In this document: in pieces, positions 53,697-62,864 of the stretch
How the letters are laid out: each line of letters begins with the position of its first letter
Numbering within the stretch: the first letter of the stretch is position 1
From: Tichowtungia sp964398915
GTDB lineage: Bacteria > Verrucomicrobiota > Kiritimatiellia > Kiritimatiellales > Tichowtungiaceae
Reading direction: 5' to 3'
Assembly: GCA_964398915.1 (NCBI GenBank)
Contig: CAYNOR010000009.1
Span: 1-64,000, forward strand
DNA: 64,000 nt
Notes under the pieces: model-generated
What the model saw: the letters and a program-made list of their open reading frames with translations, nothing else
Database searches by the model: none
What the model was told of the DNA's origin: nothing
Program-made: the position numbers and the translations under genes

Positions 53697-55048
53697 ACGC
53701 GCCCGCCTATCCGAAAACCAAATCATCCGGCATCGAATGGCTCGGCGACGTGCCCGAACATTGGGAAGTCCGGCGGCTGAAGTTTGCCATCAGAACCAAT
53801 CCGGTAAAATCTGAGATTGTCGAAGTTTCCGGCGATAGTCTGGTTTCATTTGTGCCGATGGATGCAGTCGGCGAATACGGCGGGATGAACCTCGAAAAAG
53901 AAAAAATGGTGGATGAGGTTTATACCGGATACACCTATTTTGCAGATGGCGATGTAGTGATTGCAAAGATTACGCCTTGTTTTGAAAACGGCAAAGGAGC
54001 AATCGCAGCTGGACTGAAAAACGGAATTGGATTTGGAACGACGGAATTTCATGTGTTGCGAGCAGAAAAATCCTGTGACCGGCGCTTTTTATTTTATCTG
54101 ACCATTTCGCACCCGTTTAGAAAAATCGGTGCATCTGAAATGCTCGGGGCGGGCGGACAAAAACGAGTTCCAGAAGATTTTATCAAAAATCTTACGCTTG
54201 GAATGCCGCCGGTTTCTGAACAGCGAGCGATTGCGGAATTTTTGGATCGGAAGACGGGGCAGATTGATCAACTGATCGGGAAGAAAAAGGAGCTGATCCA
54301 AAAGCTCAACGAACAGCGCTCCGCGCTCATCACCGCCGCCGTCACCGGCAAGCTTCAATCGGAAATCGGCAATCCACACTCGCCAATGTGCGATTCCGGC
54401 ATCGCTTGGCTCGGTAAAATTCCGGAACATTGGAATGTCCGGCGACTGAAGTTTTTGACCAAAGTCATTGGTGGAGGAACTCCCAGCACTGGAAATTCAA
54501 AATATTGGAACGGCGATATTCCATGGGTGTCACCCAAGGATATGAAGTCTGATTTGATTGATTCAGCGCAGGACAATATCACTGAATTAGGAGCGGCGGA
54601 AAGCGCGACAAAAGTCGTTCAGCCGAACACGGTTCTTATTGTTGTGAGATCCGGCATTCTCCGTCACACGATCCCGGTCGCACGGAATACGGTTGCCGTT
54701 GCGCTGAATCAGGACATGAAAGGATTTACACCTGAGAATGGATTGACTCCCGAATACCTTCATTTGTTGATCGTGGGCAATCAAAAGCAGTTGCTTCCTC
54801 TTTGGTCAAAGCCGGGATGTACTGTTGAAAGCTTAGAAGTTGAACTGATGATGAACACGGGAATCCCCGCGCCTCCCGTGCAGGAACAGCAGGCTATTGC
54901 AGAATATCTGGATGAAAAAACGGGGAAGATCGACGGGCTGATCCGGAAGACGGAAACCGCCATCCAAACCTTGGAAGAATACCGCACGGCCCTCATCACC
55001 GCCGCCGTGACGGGGAAAATTGATGTGAGAGCATTTACATGTAGGTAG
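53693..55048 (+). CDS. hsdS: Type I restriction-modification system, specificity subunit HsdS
   Basis: 451 residues in two half-subunits. Each half has a target-recognition domain opening with GIEWLGDVPEHWEVRRLK or GIAWLGKIPEHWNVRRLK, and ends in a conserved helix (EQRAIAEFLDRKTGQID...ALITAAVTGKL and EQQAIAEYLDEKTGKID...ALITAAVTGKI). It sets the DNA target for HsdM/HsdR. GGAAGGGG precedes ATG 53693. The last codons after GKIDVR (AFTCR) differ from a second copy of this tail at 57604, suggesting that the end was altered by an insertion. Confidence 0.93.
   Translation: MNAPAYPKTKSSGIEWLGDVPEHWEVRRLKFAIRTNPVKSEIVEVSGDSLVSFVPMDAVGEYGGMNLEKEKMVDEVYTGYTYFADGDVVIAKITPCFENGKGAIAAGLKNGIGFGTTEFHVLRAEKSCDRRFLFYLTISHPFRKIGASEMLGAGGQKRVPEDFIKNLTLGMPPVSEQRAIAEFLDRKTGQIDQLIGKKKELIQKLNEQRSALITAAVTGKLQSEIGNPHSPMCDSGIAWLGKIPEHWNVRRLKFLTKVIGGGTPSTGNSKYWNGDIPWVSPKDMKSDLIDSAQDNITELGAAESATKVVQPNTVLIVVRSGILRHTIPVARNTVAVALNQDMKGFTPENGLTPEYLHLLIVGNQKQLLPLWSKPGCTVESLEVELMMNTGIPAPPVQEQQAIAEYLDEKTGKIDGLIRKTETAIQTLEEYRTALITAAVTGKIDVRAFTCR
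54961..55030 (+). repeat. hsdS 3'-end direct repeat, copy 1
   Basis: Bases 54973-55030 are identical over 58 bases to 57630-57687, and the match extends left to 54961 with few mismatches. It encodes EEYRTALITAAVTGKIDVR of HsdS. Confidence 0.95.
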
Positions 55049-55063
55049 TAAGGGAGGTCTGAA

Positions 55064-56116
55064 ATGAGCAATAGTCTTGAGGTGGATTTCTTAGCGGTTG
55101 GTAATGGAGAAAAAAGCGGTGATGCTATTGCTATCCGGTGGGGCGATTTTTCAGATGCCAGCAAACAGTATGTCGTAGTGATAGACGGAGGAACTACGGA
55201 GTCTGGCGAGGCATTGGTAAAACTCATCAAGGAAATATACAAAACAGCTTTTGTCGGCTTAGTTATCTGTACTCATCCTGATGGCGATCACTCGTCAGGA
55301 CTGCGCGTTGTATTAAACGAACTGGGCGTTGGTAAGTTGTGGATGCACCGGCCTTGGGATCGTTCGGGTGAAATTTCGCATATGTTTAAGGATGGCAGAA
55401 TAACCAATGACAGTTTAGGGGAGCGTCTGAGAGAGGCATACAATTTTGCCCATGAGCTACAGAAAATTGCTAAAGAAAAAAATATTCCTATAGAAGAACC
55501 ATTCGCCGGAAAGACCATTTCTGGTGGCGGAGCGAAAATAACCATACTTGGGCCAAGCGAAGACGCTTATGTTTCTCTGATCCCTAATTTTGCAAAAAGT
55601 CCCGAAGTCAAAGTTGCTACAGAGCGCTTTTCAGCAGGGCTTAAGGAGGCCGTTAATTGGGTGAAGGAAGCATTACATATTGAAACGTTGGATGAGTCTG
55701 GAGAGACCACCGCAGAAAACAATTCGAGCGTTGTTAGTCTGTTTGAATTCGATGTGAAGAGAGTTCTGTTTACTGGCGACGCCGGAATTCCCGCGATGAA
55801 AGAGGTGATTAATTACGCGGATCGACAAGGCATAAGCCTTGAAAATATCAGCCTATTCCAGGTTCCTCATCATGGAAGCAGACGAAACATATCCCCGTCC
55901 ATATTGAACAGAATTAAGGCGGGAACGGCGTATATATCTGCGGCAAAAAAAGCTGAAAAACACCCCGCCAAAAAAGTTGTAAATGCCTGTATTCGACGAA
56001 AGATGAGCGTTTTTTCAACCAAGGGGAATAGCCTTTGTCATCACCACAATGCACCTTTTAGAGAGGGGTATTCTGCGGCAACGCAATTAGAATTTTCTGA
56101 GATGGTTGAAGAATGA
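55064..56116 (+). CDS. Metallo-beta-lactamase-fold hydrolase, ComEC-like, first of two
   Basis: 350 residues, no signal peptide. Metal motifs THPDGDHSSG (about 68-77), FTGDAG and VPHHGS place it with the ComEC/Rec2-type MBL hydrolases, which act on nucleic acids or phosphodiesters. The DNA is more AT-rich than hsdS. It lies 15 bases after hsdS and inside the 58-bp direct repeats. Its role in the restriction locus is unknown; a nuclease or effector is plausible. Confidence 0.85.
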   Translation: MSNSLEVDFLAVGNGEKSGDAIAIRWGDFSDASKQYVVVIDGGTTESGEALVKLIKEIYKTAFVGLVICTHPDGDHSSGLRVVLNELGVGKLWMHRPWDRSGEISHMFKDGRITNDSLGERLREAYNFAHELQKIAKEKNIPIEEPFAGKTISGGGAKITILGPSEDAYVSLIPNFAKSPEVKVATERFSAGLKEAVNWVKEALHIETLDESGETTAENNSSVVSLFEFDVKRVLFTGDAGIPAMKEVINYADRQGISLENISLFQVPHHGSRRNISPSILNRIKAGTAYISAAKKAEKHPAKKVVNACIRRKMSVFSTKGNSLCHHHNAPFREGYSAATQLEFSEMVEE

Positions 56117-56126
56117 GGAGGGGGCA

Positions 56127-57098
56127 ATGTCGCAAGTACATTTTTTGAATGTAAATGATGGTGATTGTTCATGGATTAAGCATGCTGACGGGAAAATCAC
56201 GGTAATAGACGTAAACAAGGCCTCTTTGATAAAGGTTTCTTTAGAAGAGACTAGATTTGCGGCCAACACAATTCTTGGAAATTTTAATCAGAAGCATCAT
56301 CCTGTAAATCCTATTGAGTACCTGAAGCGTCATGGTGTTACTTCGGTGTTCCGTTTTATTCTTACTCACCCAGATATGGATCATATGGGCGGCATAAAAG
56401 ATTTTTTTAAGACCTTTGAGCCCGTTAATTTCTGGGATACAGCGAACAACAAAATAATTGGGAGCTTCGGTGGATCGCCCTATTCGGAAGATGATTGGAA
56501 ATTTTATCAAAGTATAAGGTCTTCGGACACTGATCCAAAAACTCTGAATTTATATTCTGGTGCCAAGGGACAATACTTTAACCAAAATGAAGACAAAACA
56601 AATGCCGGGAACGGGTTGTATGTACTGGCCCCAACCCCGCAGCTGATGAAAGAGGCGAATGAAAGTGAAGACCACAACGGCGGCTCATACGTCATTCTAT
56701 ATAGATCTGCGAATCATAAAATTTTGTTTTGCGGAGATTCTCACGACAAAGCGTGGGAGCACATTTTGGCAAACCACTGCGCCGAGGTAAAAGATGTGGA
56801 CTTGATGATCGCGCCACATCATGGACGGGAATCAGATCGGAAATATGATTTTTTAGATGTGACAAAGCCTAAACTGACTTTTTTTGGGAATGCAAACAGC
56901 GAACACCTTGCTTACGAACCATGGCGATATCGCAAGCTGGAATATATCACAAATAATCAGGCGAACTGTTTAGTGGCGGATAGTCAAGATGCCGGACTTA
57001 GCATCTTTTCAACCTATGAAACATTCGCAAAAACCTACAATCCCAGTACAAAGTACAGCCCTGAGCATCAGGCATGGTACCTCAAAACAGTGCAATAG
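56127..57098 (+). CDS. Metallo-beta-lactamase-fold hydrolase, second of two
   Basis: 323 residues. Starts MSQVHFLNVNDGDCSWI, metal motif LTHPDMDHMGG, then FCGDSHDKAW and APHHGRESD. It is distinct from the previous gene in sequence but the same fold, so the two could form a heterodimer or complementary enzymes. GGAGGGGG precedes ATG 56127, ten bases after its partner. AT-rich like its partner. Substrate unknown. Confidence 0.85.
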   Translation: MSQVHFLNVNDGDCSWIKHADGKITVIDVNKASLIKVSLEETRFAANTILGNFNQKHHPVNPIEYLKRHGVTSVFRFILTHPDMDHMGGIKDFFKTFEPVNFWDTANNKIIGSFGGSPYSEDDWKFYQSIRSSDTDPKTLNLYSGAKGQYFNQNEDKTNAGNGLYVLAPTPQLMKEANESEDHNGGSYVILYRSANHKILFCGDSHDKAWEHILANHCAEVKDVDLMIAPHHGRESDRKYDFLDVTKPKLTFFGNANSEHLAYEPWRYRKLEYITNNQANCLVADSQDAGLSIFSTYETFAKTYNPSTKYSPEHQAWYLKTVQ

Positions 57099-57106
57099 GG
57101 GGATAT

Positions 57107-57607
57107 ATGAGTGAGTTCATTGACAAACTGTCATCTTACAACCTGTTCAACTATCTGCTTCCGGGGACAGTCTTTGCTGTGCTGCTCCGCAAAGTAACAG
57201 GGTACGACCTGATTCAGGAAAATGCCCTTGTCGGCGCATTTCTGTACTACTTTGCAGGAATGCTGATCAGTCGCGTCGGGTCTCTTTTTGTTGAGCCGTT
57301 TTTAAAATGGATCAAATTCCTTCGATTTGCACCGTACAAAAATTTTGTCAAAGCGACGGCCATCGATCCGAAGGTTGAGACCCTGTCCGAAACAAACAAC
57401 ACCTATCGAACGCTGGTTGCGATGGCTGTCCTGTTGCTTCTCAGTATGGCGCTTGATTCTGCTGAGACGAAATGGAGCTGGCTTTCCGCTCACAAATACC
57501 TGTTGGGACTGGTTGGCCTGCTGGCGCTGTTCCTTTTTTCTTATCGGAAGCAGACGAACTACATCCGTGACCGGGTGGAAACTGTTTTGGAGAAGGAACG
57601 CAAATGA
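57107..57607 (+). CDS. Small membrane protein of the MBL cassette
   Basis: 166 residues with an N-terminal SSYNLFNYLLPGTVF motif and about four hydrophobic segments (LVGAFLYYFAGMLIS; LVAMAVLLLLSMAL; YLLGLVGLLALFLF). It ends in a charged tail. AGGGGG precedes ATG 57107. It is coupled by ATGA overlap to the duplicated hsdS tail. Proteins of this shape appear with defence genes as membrane partners; that role is inference. Confidence 0.75.
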   Translation: MSEFIDKLSSYNLFNYLLPGTVFAVLLRKVTGYDLIQENALVGAFLYYFAGMLISRVGSLFVEPFLKWIKFLRFAPYKNFVKATAIDPKVETLSETNNTYRTLVAMAVLLLLSMALDSAETKWSWLSAHKYLLGLVGLLALFLFSYRKQTNYIRDRVETVLEKERK

Positions 57608-57699
57608 CAAGAACCGTCATCCAACTCCCGGAAGAATACCGCACGGCCCTCATCACCGCCGCCGTGACGGGGAAAATTGATGTGAGAAAGGCCGTGTAG
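57604..57699 (+). pseudogene. Detached HsdS C-terminal tail (31 codons)
   Basis: ATG at 57604 overlaps the membrane protein stop. It reads MTRTVIQLPEEYRTALITAA and ends VTGKIDVRKAV. It is a copy of the last HsdS helix, in frame, with its own ending KAV that probably was the native HsdS C-terminus. As a free peptide it is unlikely to be functional; it marks the right border of the inserted cassette. Confidence 0.85.
57618..57687 (+). repeat. hsdS 3'-end direct repeat, copy 2
   Basis: 58 identical bases (57630-57687) to copy 1, 2657 bases apart, plus a less exact left extension. Recombination between the copies would delete the two MBL genes and the membrane protein gene and rejoin hsdS in frame with the KAV end. 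Confidence 0.95.
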
Positions 57700-59300
57700 T
57701 GGAAATCGAAGGCAAATATGTTCCGAACGAGGCTCACTGGCAAAGTGTCAACGGGCAAATGGTTGAAATCTGGCGTCGACTTGGCCGCGATGAGGGAAAA
57801 CAAATTCCTGTGCGTCCCGCTTCGCACGTTTTTTCAGATGTTAATCGTGTGGAAATGACGAAGGCGGCACAACAGGAACTGTTGGAAGCGTGGAATAAAA
57901 CGCTGGAGTGGATAGATCGCAATCATTGCGAAATGACCGATCGCGGCGTTGTGAAAATTCCGCACGGGAAAAAATGTGCTCTGAAAATAGACCCTGAAAA
58001 TCCGTACGAGTCTGATGTGTTGCGGCGGAATAAACAGGCGGGAGATGCTCTCGTCCGACTTTTTGAAATGCAAAAGGAGTCGTTTGTCTTGGCGATTAAC
58101 GGGGCGTGGGGATGCGGAAAAACTACGTTCCTGGATATGTGGCAGCATCAACTCACCGCAAGCGGGTATCGAATCATTCGTTTCAACGCATGGGAAAGCG
58201 ACTTTGCCGAGGATCCTTTGATTTCTGTTCTATGCGAAATTCAAGAAAAGCTTGGCGAGCCGTTTAAACAAAAGCTGGAGAAAACAGCGTCTGAAGTTAC
58301 CCGTGTTGGGCTGGGTTTGTTGTTAAAGGCGCTAACGGCAGGCGTTGTTTCAAAAGATGATTTTGATACGTCCGTTTTCGCTGACGGCGCAGAGGTAAAA
58401 ACTTCCGATCTTTTTGATGCATACCAAGCACACAAGAACAGTGTCGCAAATTTTAAAAGAATCCTGTCAAAAGCCATTTTGGAAAGCACTGCGACAGGAT
58501 CCAAGCCGTTAGTTTTTATCATCGACGAGTTGGATCGTTGCCGACCGACCTATTCAATTGAGCTGCTGGAGCGGATCAAACATCTGTTTGATATCAAAGA
58601 AGTCCTTTTTGTTTTGGCTTTGGATAAGGAGCAGCTCGGAAAATCCATTCAGGCTGTGTATGGAGACATTAACACGGAAGGATATTTGCGCCGTTTTATT
58701 GACCTGACCTACAACCTGCCGGAGCCGTCACCAAAAGAGTTCATAACAGCCCTGTTGAGTGAAGTTCATTTGACCAATTATTTAGAGAGCCGAACTCAGG
58801 ATGAAGGGATTATAGAATGGATTATCGGAGGGATGACCTATTGGGCCCCCGTTATGAAGTTGAGTTTGAGAGACATAGAACATGTCGTTCGACATCTCGC
58901 CTTCATCGTGAGAACGACTCTACCGCACGAGAGGCTCCGTCCATCTTTGTTGATTTTGATGCTGTGTCTCCGATTTCATAAGGGAGAGGCGTATGCGCAA
59001 TTCATGAAAGGAGAATTGTCAGCAGAAACGTTATTGGAACAACTACCTTCGTTCCCTAGCACTCGGGCGGGTTTCAGCGGGCATCGAATCTCTCATTTAA
59101 GCTCCGCTATCTTCTTTGTCATGGATCGGAACAGCGGCGTTGCTGTCGGTGTGCGCAATACTTCTTTATCTGAAGAGGTGCACAGAGCTATTCAGGAGCT
59201 GCTTAGTTGGAATGGTTGTGGCCGCGATAAAGATGACCGGATTGATGTAATCAAAGACGTTTATAAAAAGATTGAGGCTGGCGCGGCTTTCGCGTGGTAG
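57699..59300 (+). CDS. KAP-family P-loop NTPase
   Basis: 533 residues. Walker A NGAWGCGKTTF (about 140), NAWE motif (FNAWESDFAEDP) and Walker B LVFIIDELDRCRPTY define the KAP family of STAND-like, often membrane-linked NTPases known from prophages and defence loci. GTG start at 57699 shares a G with the previous TAG; GAGAAAGG lies ahead. No membrane helix is clear within it; the next gene may supply the anchor. Confidence 0.88.
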   Translation: MEIEGKYVPNEAHWQSVNGQMVEIWRRLGRDEGKQIPVRPASHVFSDVNRVEMTKAAQQELLEAWNKTLEWIDRNHCEMTDRGVVKIPHGKKCALKIDPENPYESDVLRRNKQAGDALVRLFEMQKESFVLAINGAWGCGKTTFLDMWQHQLTASGYRIIRFNAWESDFAEDPLISVLCEIQEKLGEPFKQKLEKTASEVTRVGLGLLLKALTAGVVSKDDFDTSVFADGAEVKTSDLFDAYQAHKNSVANFKRILSKAILESTATGSKPLVFIIDELDRCRPTYSIELLERIKHLFDIKEVLFVLALDKEQLGKSIQAVYGDINTEGYLRRFIDLTYNLPEPSPKEFITALLSEVHLTNYLESRTQDEGIIEWIIGGMTYWAPVMKLSLRDIEHVVRHLAFIVRTTLPHERLRPSLLILMLCLRFHKGEAYAQFMKGELSAETLLEQLPSFPSTRAGFSGHRISHLSSAIFFVMDRNSGVAVGVRNTSLSEEVHRAIQELLSWNGCGRDKDDRIDVIKDVYKKIEAGAAFAW

Positions 59301-59316
59301 AAAGAATACAAATCAG

Positions 59317-59814
59317 ATGAGCATTGAAGGCATAACAAAAATTTACGATTGGATGGAAAAAGCCCGGCCTGCAAAAGTTTTCTGGGTGATCGTTTTTTTC
59401 GTGTATGGTGTACTTCTTTTTGAACAGTTCACCGGCCATTACCGTTTAACCCGTTTGGAGAAGTCTATTTCTGTGATGGAGGCCGTACAGCCCGGCCCGG
59501 TTCGGGATGCTGTTCAAACGCAGGTTGAGCAACAGTCCGCCAAGCTATTTGTTCCCAAACAAACCAGTCCGGTTTTGTTACGAATGGCTTGTGGAGGATG
59601 GTTGTTCCTATTGGGTTTGATCGTAACTCCATTTGCTCCGCAGGGCTTTTGGAATTTTTGTAAGGCGCTGCTTTGTTTTGCATTCGCCGGAGGATTGATC
59701 GCTTTGATTCCTGATTTTCTTCCGACGTGGAAGCATTGTTTAGCGGCGTCGGGTGTTTATCTTTTTGGAATTGGCTTTTCTGCTGTCGATGCGCTGAATG
59801 ATCCTACTATTTAA
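59317..59814 (+). CDS. Membrane protein downstream of KAP NTPase
   Basis: 165 residues with about four hydrophobic segments (VFWVIVFFVYGVLLF; MACGGWLFLLGLIVTPF; ALLCFAFAGGLIALI; LAASGVYLFGIGFSA). Not recognised. It sits 16 bases after the KAP NTPase and 10 bases before hsdR. It probably partners the KAP NTPase at the membrane. Confidence 0.75.
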   Translation: MSIEGITKIYDWMEKARPAKVFWVIVFFVYGVLLFEQFTGHYRLTRLEKSISVMEAVQPGPVRDAVQTQVEQQSAKLFVPKQTSPVLLRMACGGWLFLLGLIVTPFAPQGFWNFCKALLCFAFAGGLIALIPDFLPTWKHCLAASGVYLFGIGFSAVDALNDPTI

Positions 59815-59824
59815 GGGCTTTATC

Positions 59825-62800
59825 ATGAAAAAGCACACGGAAATACGGTTTGAAGACGCCATCTTCGCGGAGTTGGTCGGGCAGGGCGGCTATGTCGCGG
59901 GCCGTTCGGAAGATTTCAGCCCGGCGCTGGCGCTGGAGCCGGAGGCGGTGATTTCATTTATCCGCGAGACCCAGCCGAAGCCGTGGAAGGCGCTGTCCGA
60001 CATTCACGGTGACGAAACCGCGAAGGTGGTTTTGGATTCGCTCTGCAAGGAGCTGGAGACGTTCGGAATGTTGAAGGTGCTTCGTCAGGGCTTCAAGTGC
60101 TATGGCCGCAAGCTGTCCGTCGCCTTTTTTGCGCCAAACAATCAGATGAATCCGGAGACGCTGGAGCTGTACGGCAAGAACCGGCTTTCGGTGACCCGTC
60201 AGCTTTTTTACAGCGACAAGCATAAGAATTCGCTCGATCTGGTGCTGTTTGTGAACGGCTTGCCAATCGTTACCGCCGAGCTGAAAAATCCGATGAGCGG
60301 ACAGACGGTGGAGCACGCGATGCGTCAGTACAAAAACGACCGCGATCACCGCGAATTGATTTTCGATTTCAAGAAGCGGGCGCTGGTGCATTTTGCAGTT
60401 GATCCCGATCTGGTGTTTATGACAACCCGCCTTTCAGGTGGGCAGACCCATTTCCTGCCGTTCAATCTGGGCGATCACGGCGGGGCGGGCAATCCGCCCG
60501 CTGCGGATGGCGGCTACTGCACAGCGTATCTCTGGCGCGAGGTGTGGCAGCGGGACAGTCTGCTGGATATTCTCGGACGCTTTATGCACCTGCAAACGGA
60601 TGAAAAGCGGGTCGTGACCGATAAGGGCGTCCGGAAGATCAGCCGGGAAGTGATGATTTTCCCGCGCTACCATCAGCTCGATTGTGTCCGCCGTCTGATT
60701 GCCCATACCGGGAAGCATGGCGCCGGAAAAAATTATCTGGTGCAGCATTCCGCCGGTTCGGGCAAGTCAAACTCCATAGCATGGCTGGCACACCGGCTTT
60801 CGAGTCTGCACGATGCGAAGGACAGTAAGATTTTTGATTCGGTGGTGGTGGTAACGGATCGCCGCGTACTGGATCAGCAGTTGCAGGACACGATTTATCA
60901 GTTTGATCACAAGCAAGGCGTGGTGCAGAAGATCGATGAGGATTCCAAACAGCTCGCCACTGCACTTTCGACCGGCACCCCGATTATTATCACCACCCTT
61001 CAGAAGTTTCCGTTTATCTGCGAGTCGCTGGATAAGCTGAACAAGGAACGCGCTGCCGATGACCGGGTTGAAATCAGTACGAAGGGTAAAAAGTTTGCGG
61101 TGATTGTGGATGAGGCGCACAGCTCGCAGTCCGGCGAAACCGCGACGGAGCTGAAGGGTATTTTAAACCGTGAGGGCATTGCCGAGGCAGCCGAAATCTA
61201 CATGACGGAAAACGACTGCGAGGATTTGGAAGATGCCGTGGTTTTCCAGATGATCAAACGCGGCAAGCAGCCGAATCTGAGCTTTTTTGCTTTCACGGCC
61301 ACCCCGAAATATAAAACGAAGCATGTGTTTAATGAGCCGGGGCCGTCCGGGGAAGCGCCGTTCCATGAATACACGATGAAGCAGGCGATTGAGGAAAAGT
61401 TTATTCTCGATGTGCTGGCCAATTACACGACCTACGGAACCTATTACCATCTCGTCCAATCCTCGGAAAATGATCCGCAGGTGGAGCGTAAGAAGACCGC
61501 CCGGGAGCTGGCCCGCTTCCTGACGTTGCATCCGGTCAATCTCCAGCAGAAGACGGAAGTGATGGTGGAGCATTTCCGGACGCATGTCCGGCATAAGATC
61601 GGCGGACGGGCAAAAGCGATGGTGGTGACGGATTCCCGCCTTTCCGCCGTCCGCTACAAGCAGGAGTTCGATAAATACATTGCCGCCAAGGGCTACAAGG
61701 ACATCAAATCACTGGTGGCATTCTCCGGCATCGTGGATGATCCGGATTTTCCCGGCAAAAAGTGGACAGAAACCGGGATGAACGGCGGGATCAGTGAGTC
61801 CGAACTGCCCGAAAAATTTGCTTCGGAAGAATATCAGGTGCTGCTGGTGGCGGAAAAATACCAGACCGGCTTTGATCAGCCTTATCTGCACACGATGTAT
61901 GTGGATAAAAAGCTGGCCGGTGTGCAGGCCGTGCAGACCCTTTCCCGCCTGAACCGGATGTGCGCCGGGAAAGAGGATACGTTTGTTCTGGATTTCAGAA
62001 ACACGACGAAGGAGATCTTCGACGCCTTCAAACCCTATTATGAAACGACCCCAGCGGACGAGCTGACCGATGCCAGCAACCTCTACCGGCTGCAAGGGCA
62101 GATTGCCGAAGCACATATCGTTTATACCGAAGAAATTAGCGAGTTTTGTGCGGTGTACTTCAAGCCTCGCCGCTATGAGTCGGTGCATGACCACGCGGCG
62201 ATGAACGGCATTCTGGATAAAGCAGTGGAGCGCTTTAAAGAGCTGGATGAGGAGGCTCAGGAAGAGTTTAAGAGCCTGCTGGTCAGCTTCCGCAATCTGT
62301 ACGGATTTTTGTCACAGGTGATTCCGTATCAGGATTCCGATCTGGAAAAACTCTATACCTATCTGCGGTTCCTGCTCAGCAAGTTGCCGCGCCGTCACTC
62401 CGGCCCTGGTCATCACATTGCCGACGATGTGGAGCTTCAGTATTACCGCTTACAGAAAATCAGCGAAGGACAGATCGACTTGAAGTCGGGCGAAGTCAAA
62501 CCGCTCAAAGGTCCCGGCGACGTGGGCACCGGACAAAGCGAAGATGAAGAGGTTCTCTTGTCCGAACTGATCGAAATTTTGAATGAGCGGTTCGGCACCG
62601 AGTTTACACAAGCCGACCAGCTCTTTTTCGACCAGATCGGTGAAGAGGCCGTTCAAAACGAACAGCTCCAACAGGCCGCAGCAGTTAATTCTGTCGATGA
62701 TTTCCGGTATGTCTTTAACAAAGCCTTCGAGGGGCTGGTGATTGACCGGATGGAAGGCAACGAGGACATTTTCTCCCGGCTGATGGGCGATCCGGAATTT

Positions 62801-62857
62801 AGAGCCCTTGCTTCGGAGCATCTGCTTCACAAAGTTTACCGGACCATCAAAGCCTGA
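59825..62857 (+). CDS. hsdR: Type I restriction-modification system, restriction/translocase subunit HsdR
   Basis: 1010 residues. N-terminal nuclease core with DLVLFVNGLPIVTAELKNP (the D and ExK of the PD-ExK fold, about 148-165), Walker A HSAGSGKSNS (about 306), DEAH box VIVDEAHSSQSG (about 427), helicase motif VAEKYQTGFDQP and QTLSRLNRM. It translocates and cuts unmethylated DNA with HsdM and HsdS. Family-typical length. It is last in the operon, seven bases from the convergent cca-like gene. Confidence 0.96.
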   Translation: MKKHTEIRFEDAIFAELVGQGGYVAGRSEDFSPALALEPEAVISFIRETQPKPWKALSDIHGDETAKVVLDSLCKELETFGMLKVLRQGFKCYGRKLSVAFFAPNNQMNPETLELYGKNRLSVTRQLFYSDKHKNSLDLVLFVNGLPIVTAELKNPMSGQTVEHAMRQYKNDRDHRELIFDFKKRALVHFAVDPDLVFMTTRLSGGQTHFLPFNLGDHGGAGNPPAADGGYCTAYLWREVWQRDSLLDILGRFMHLQTDEKRVVTDKGVRKISREVMIFPRYHQLDCVRRLIAHTGKHGAGKNYLVQHSAGSGKSNSIAWLAHRLSSLHDAKDSKIFDSVVVVTDRRVLDQQLQDTIYQFDHKQGVVQKIDEDSKQLATALSTGTPIIITTLQKFPFICESLDKLNKERAADDRVEISTKGKKFAVIVDEAHSSQSGETATELKGILNREGIAEAAEIYMTENDCEDLEDAVVFQMIKRGKQPNLSFFAFTATPKYKTKHVFNEPGPSGEAPFHEYTMKQAIEEKFILDVLANYTTYGTYYHLVQSSENDPQVERKKTARELARFLTLHPVNLQQKTEVMVEHFRTHVRHKIGGRAKAMVVTDSRLSAVRYKQEFDKYIAAKGYKDIKSLVAFSGIVDDPDFPGKKWTETGMNGGISESELPEKFASEEYQVLLVAEKYQTGFDQPYLHTMYVDKKLAGVQAVQTLSRLNRMCAGKEDTFVLDFRNTTKEIFDAFKPYYETTPADELTDASNLYRLQGQIAEAHIVYTEEISEFCAVYFKPRRYESVHDHAAMNGILDKAVERFKELDEEAQEEFKSLLVSFRNLYGFLSQVIPYQDSDLEKLYTYLRFLLSKLPRRHSGPGHHIADDVELQYYRLQKISEGQIDLKSGEVKPLKGPGDVGTGQSEDEEVLLSELIEILNERFGTEFTQADQLFFDQIGEEAVQNEQLQQAAAVNSVDDFRYVFNKAFEGLVIDRMEGNEDIFSRLMGDPEFRALASEHLLHKVYRTIKA

Positions 62858-62864
62858 TAGAAAA

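Noticed and set aside
54961..57687. 58-bp repeats as phage attachment sites
   Set aside because: No integrase or tRNA gene is nearby, and the repeat is plainly the coding end of hsdS. Homologous duplication is simpler.
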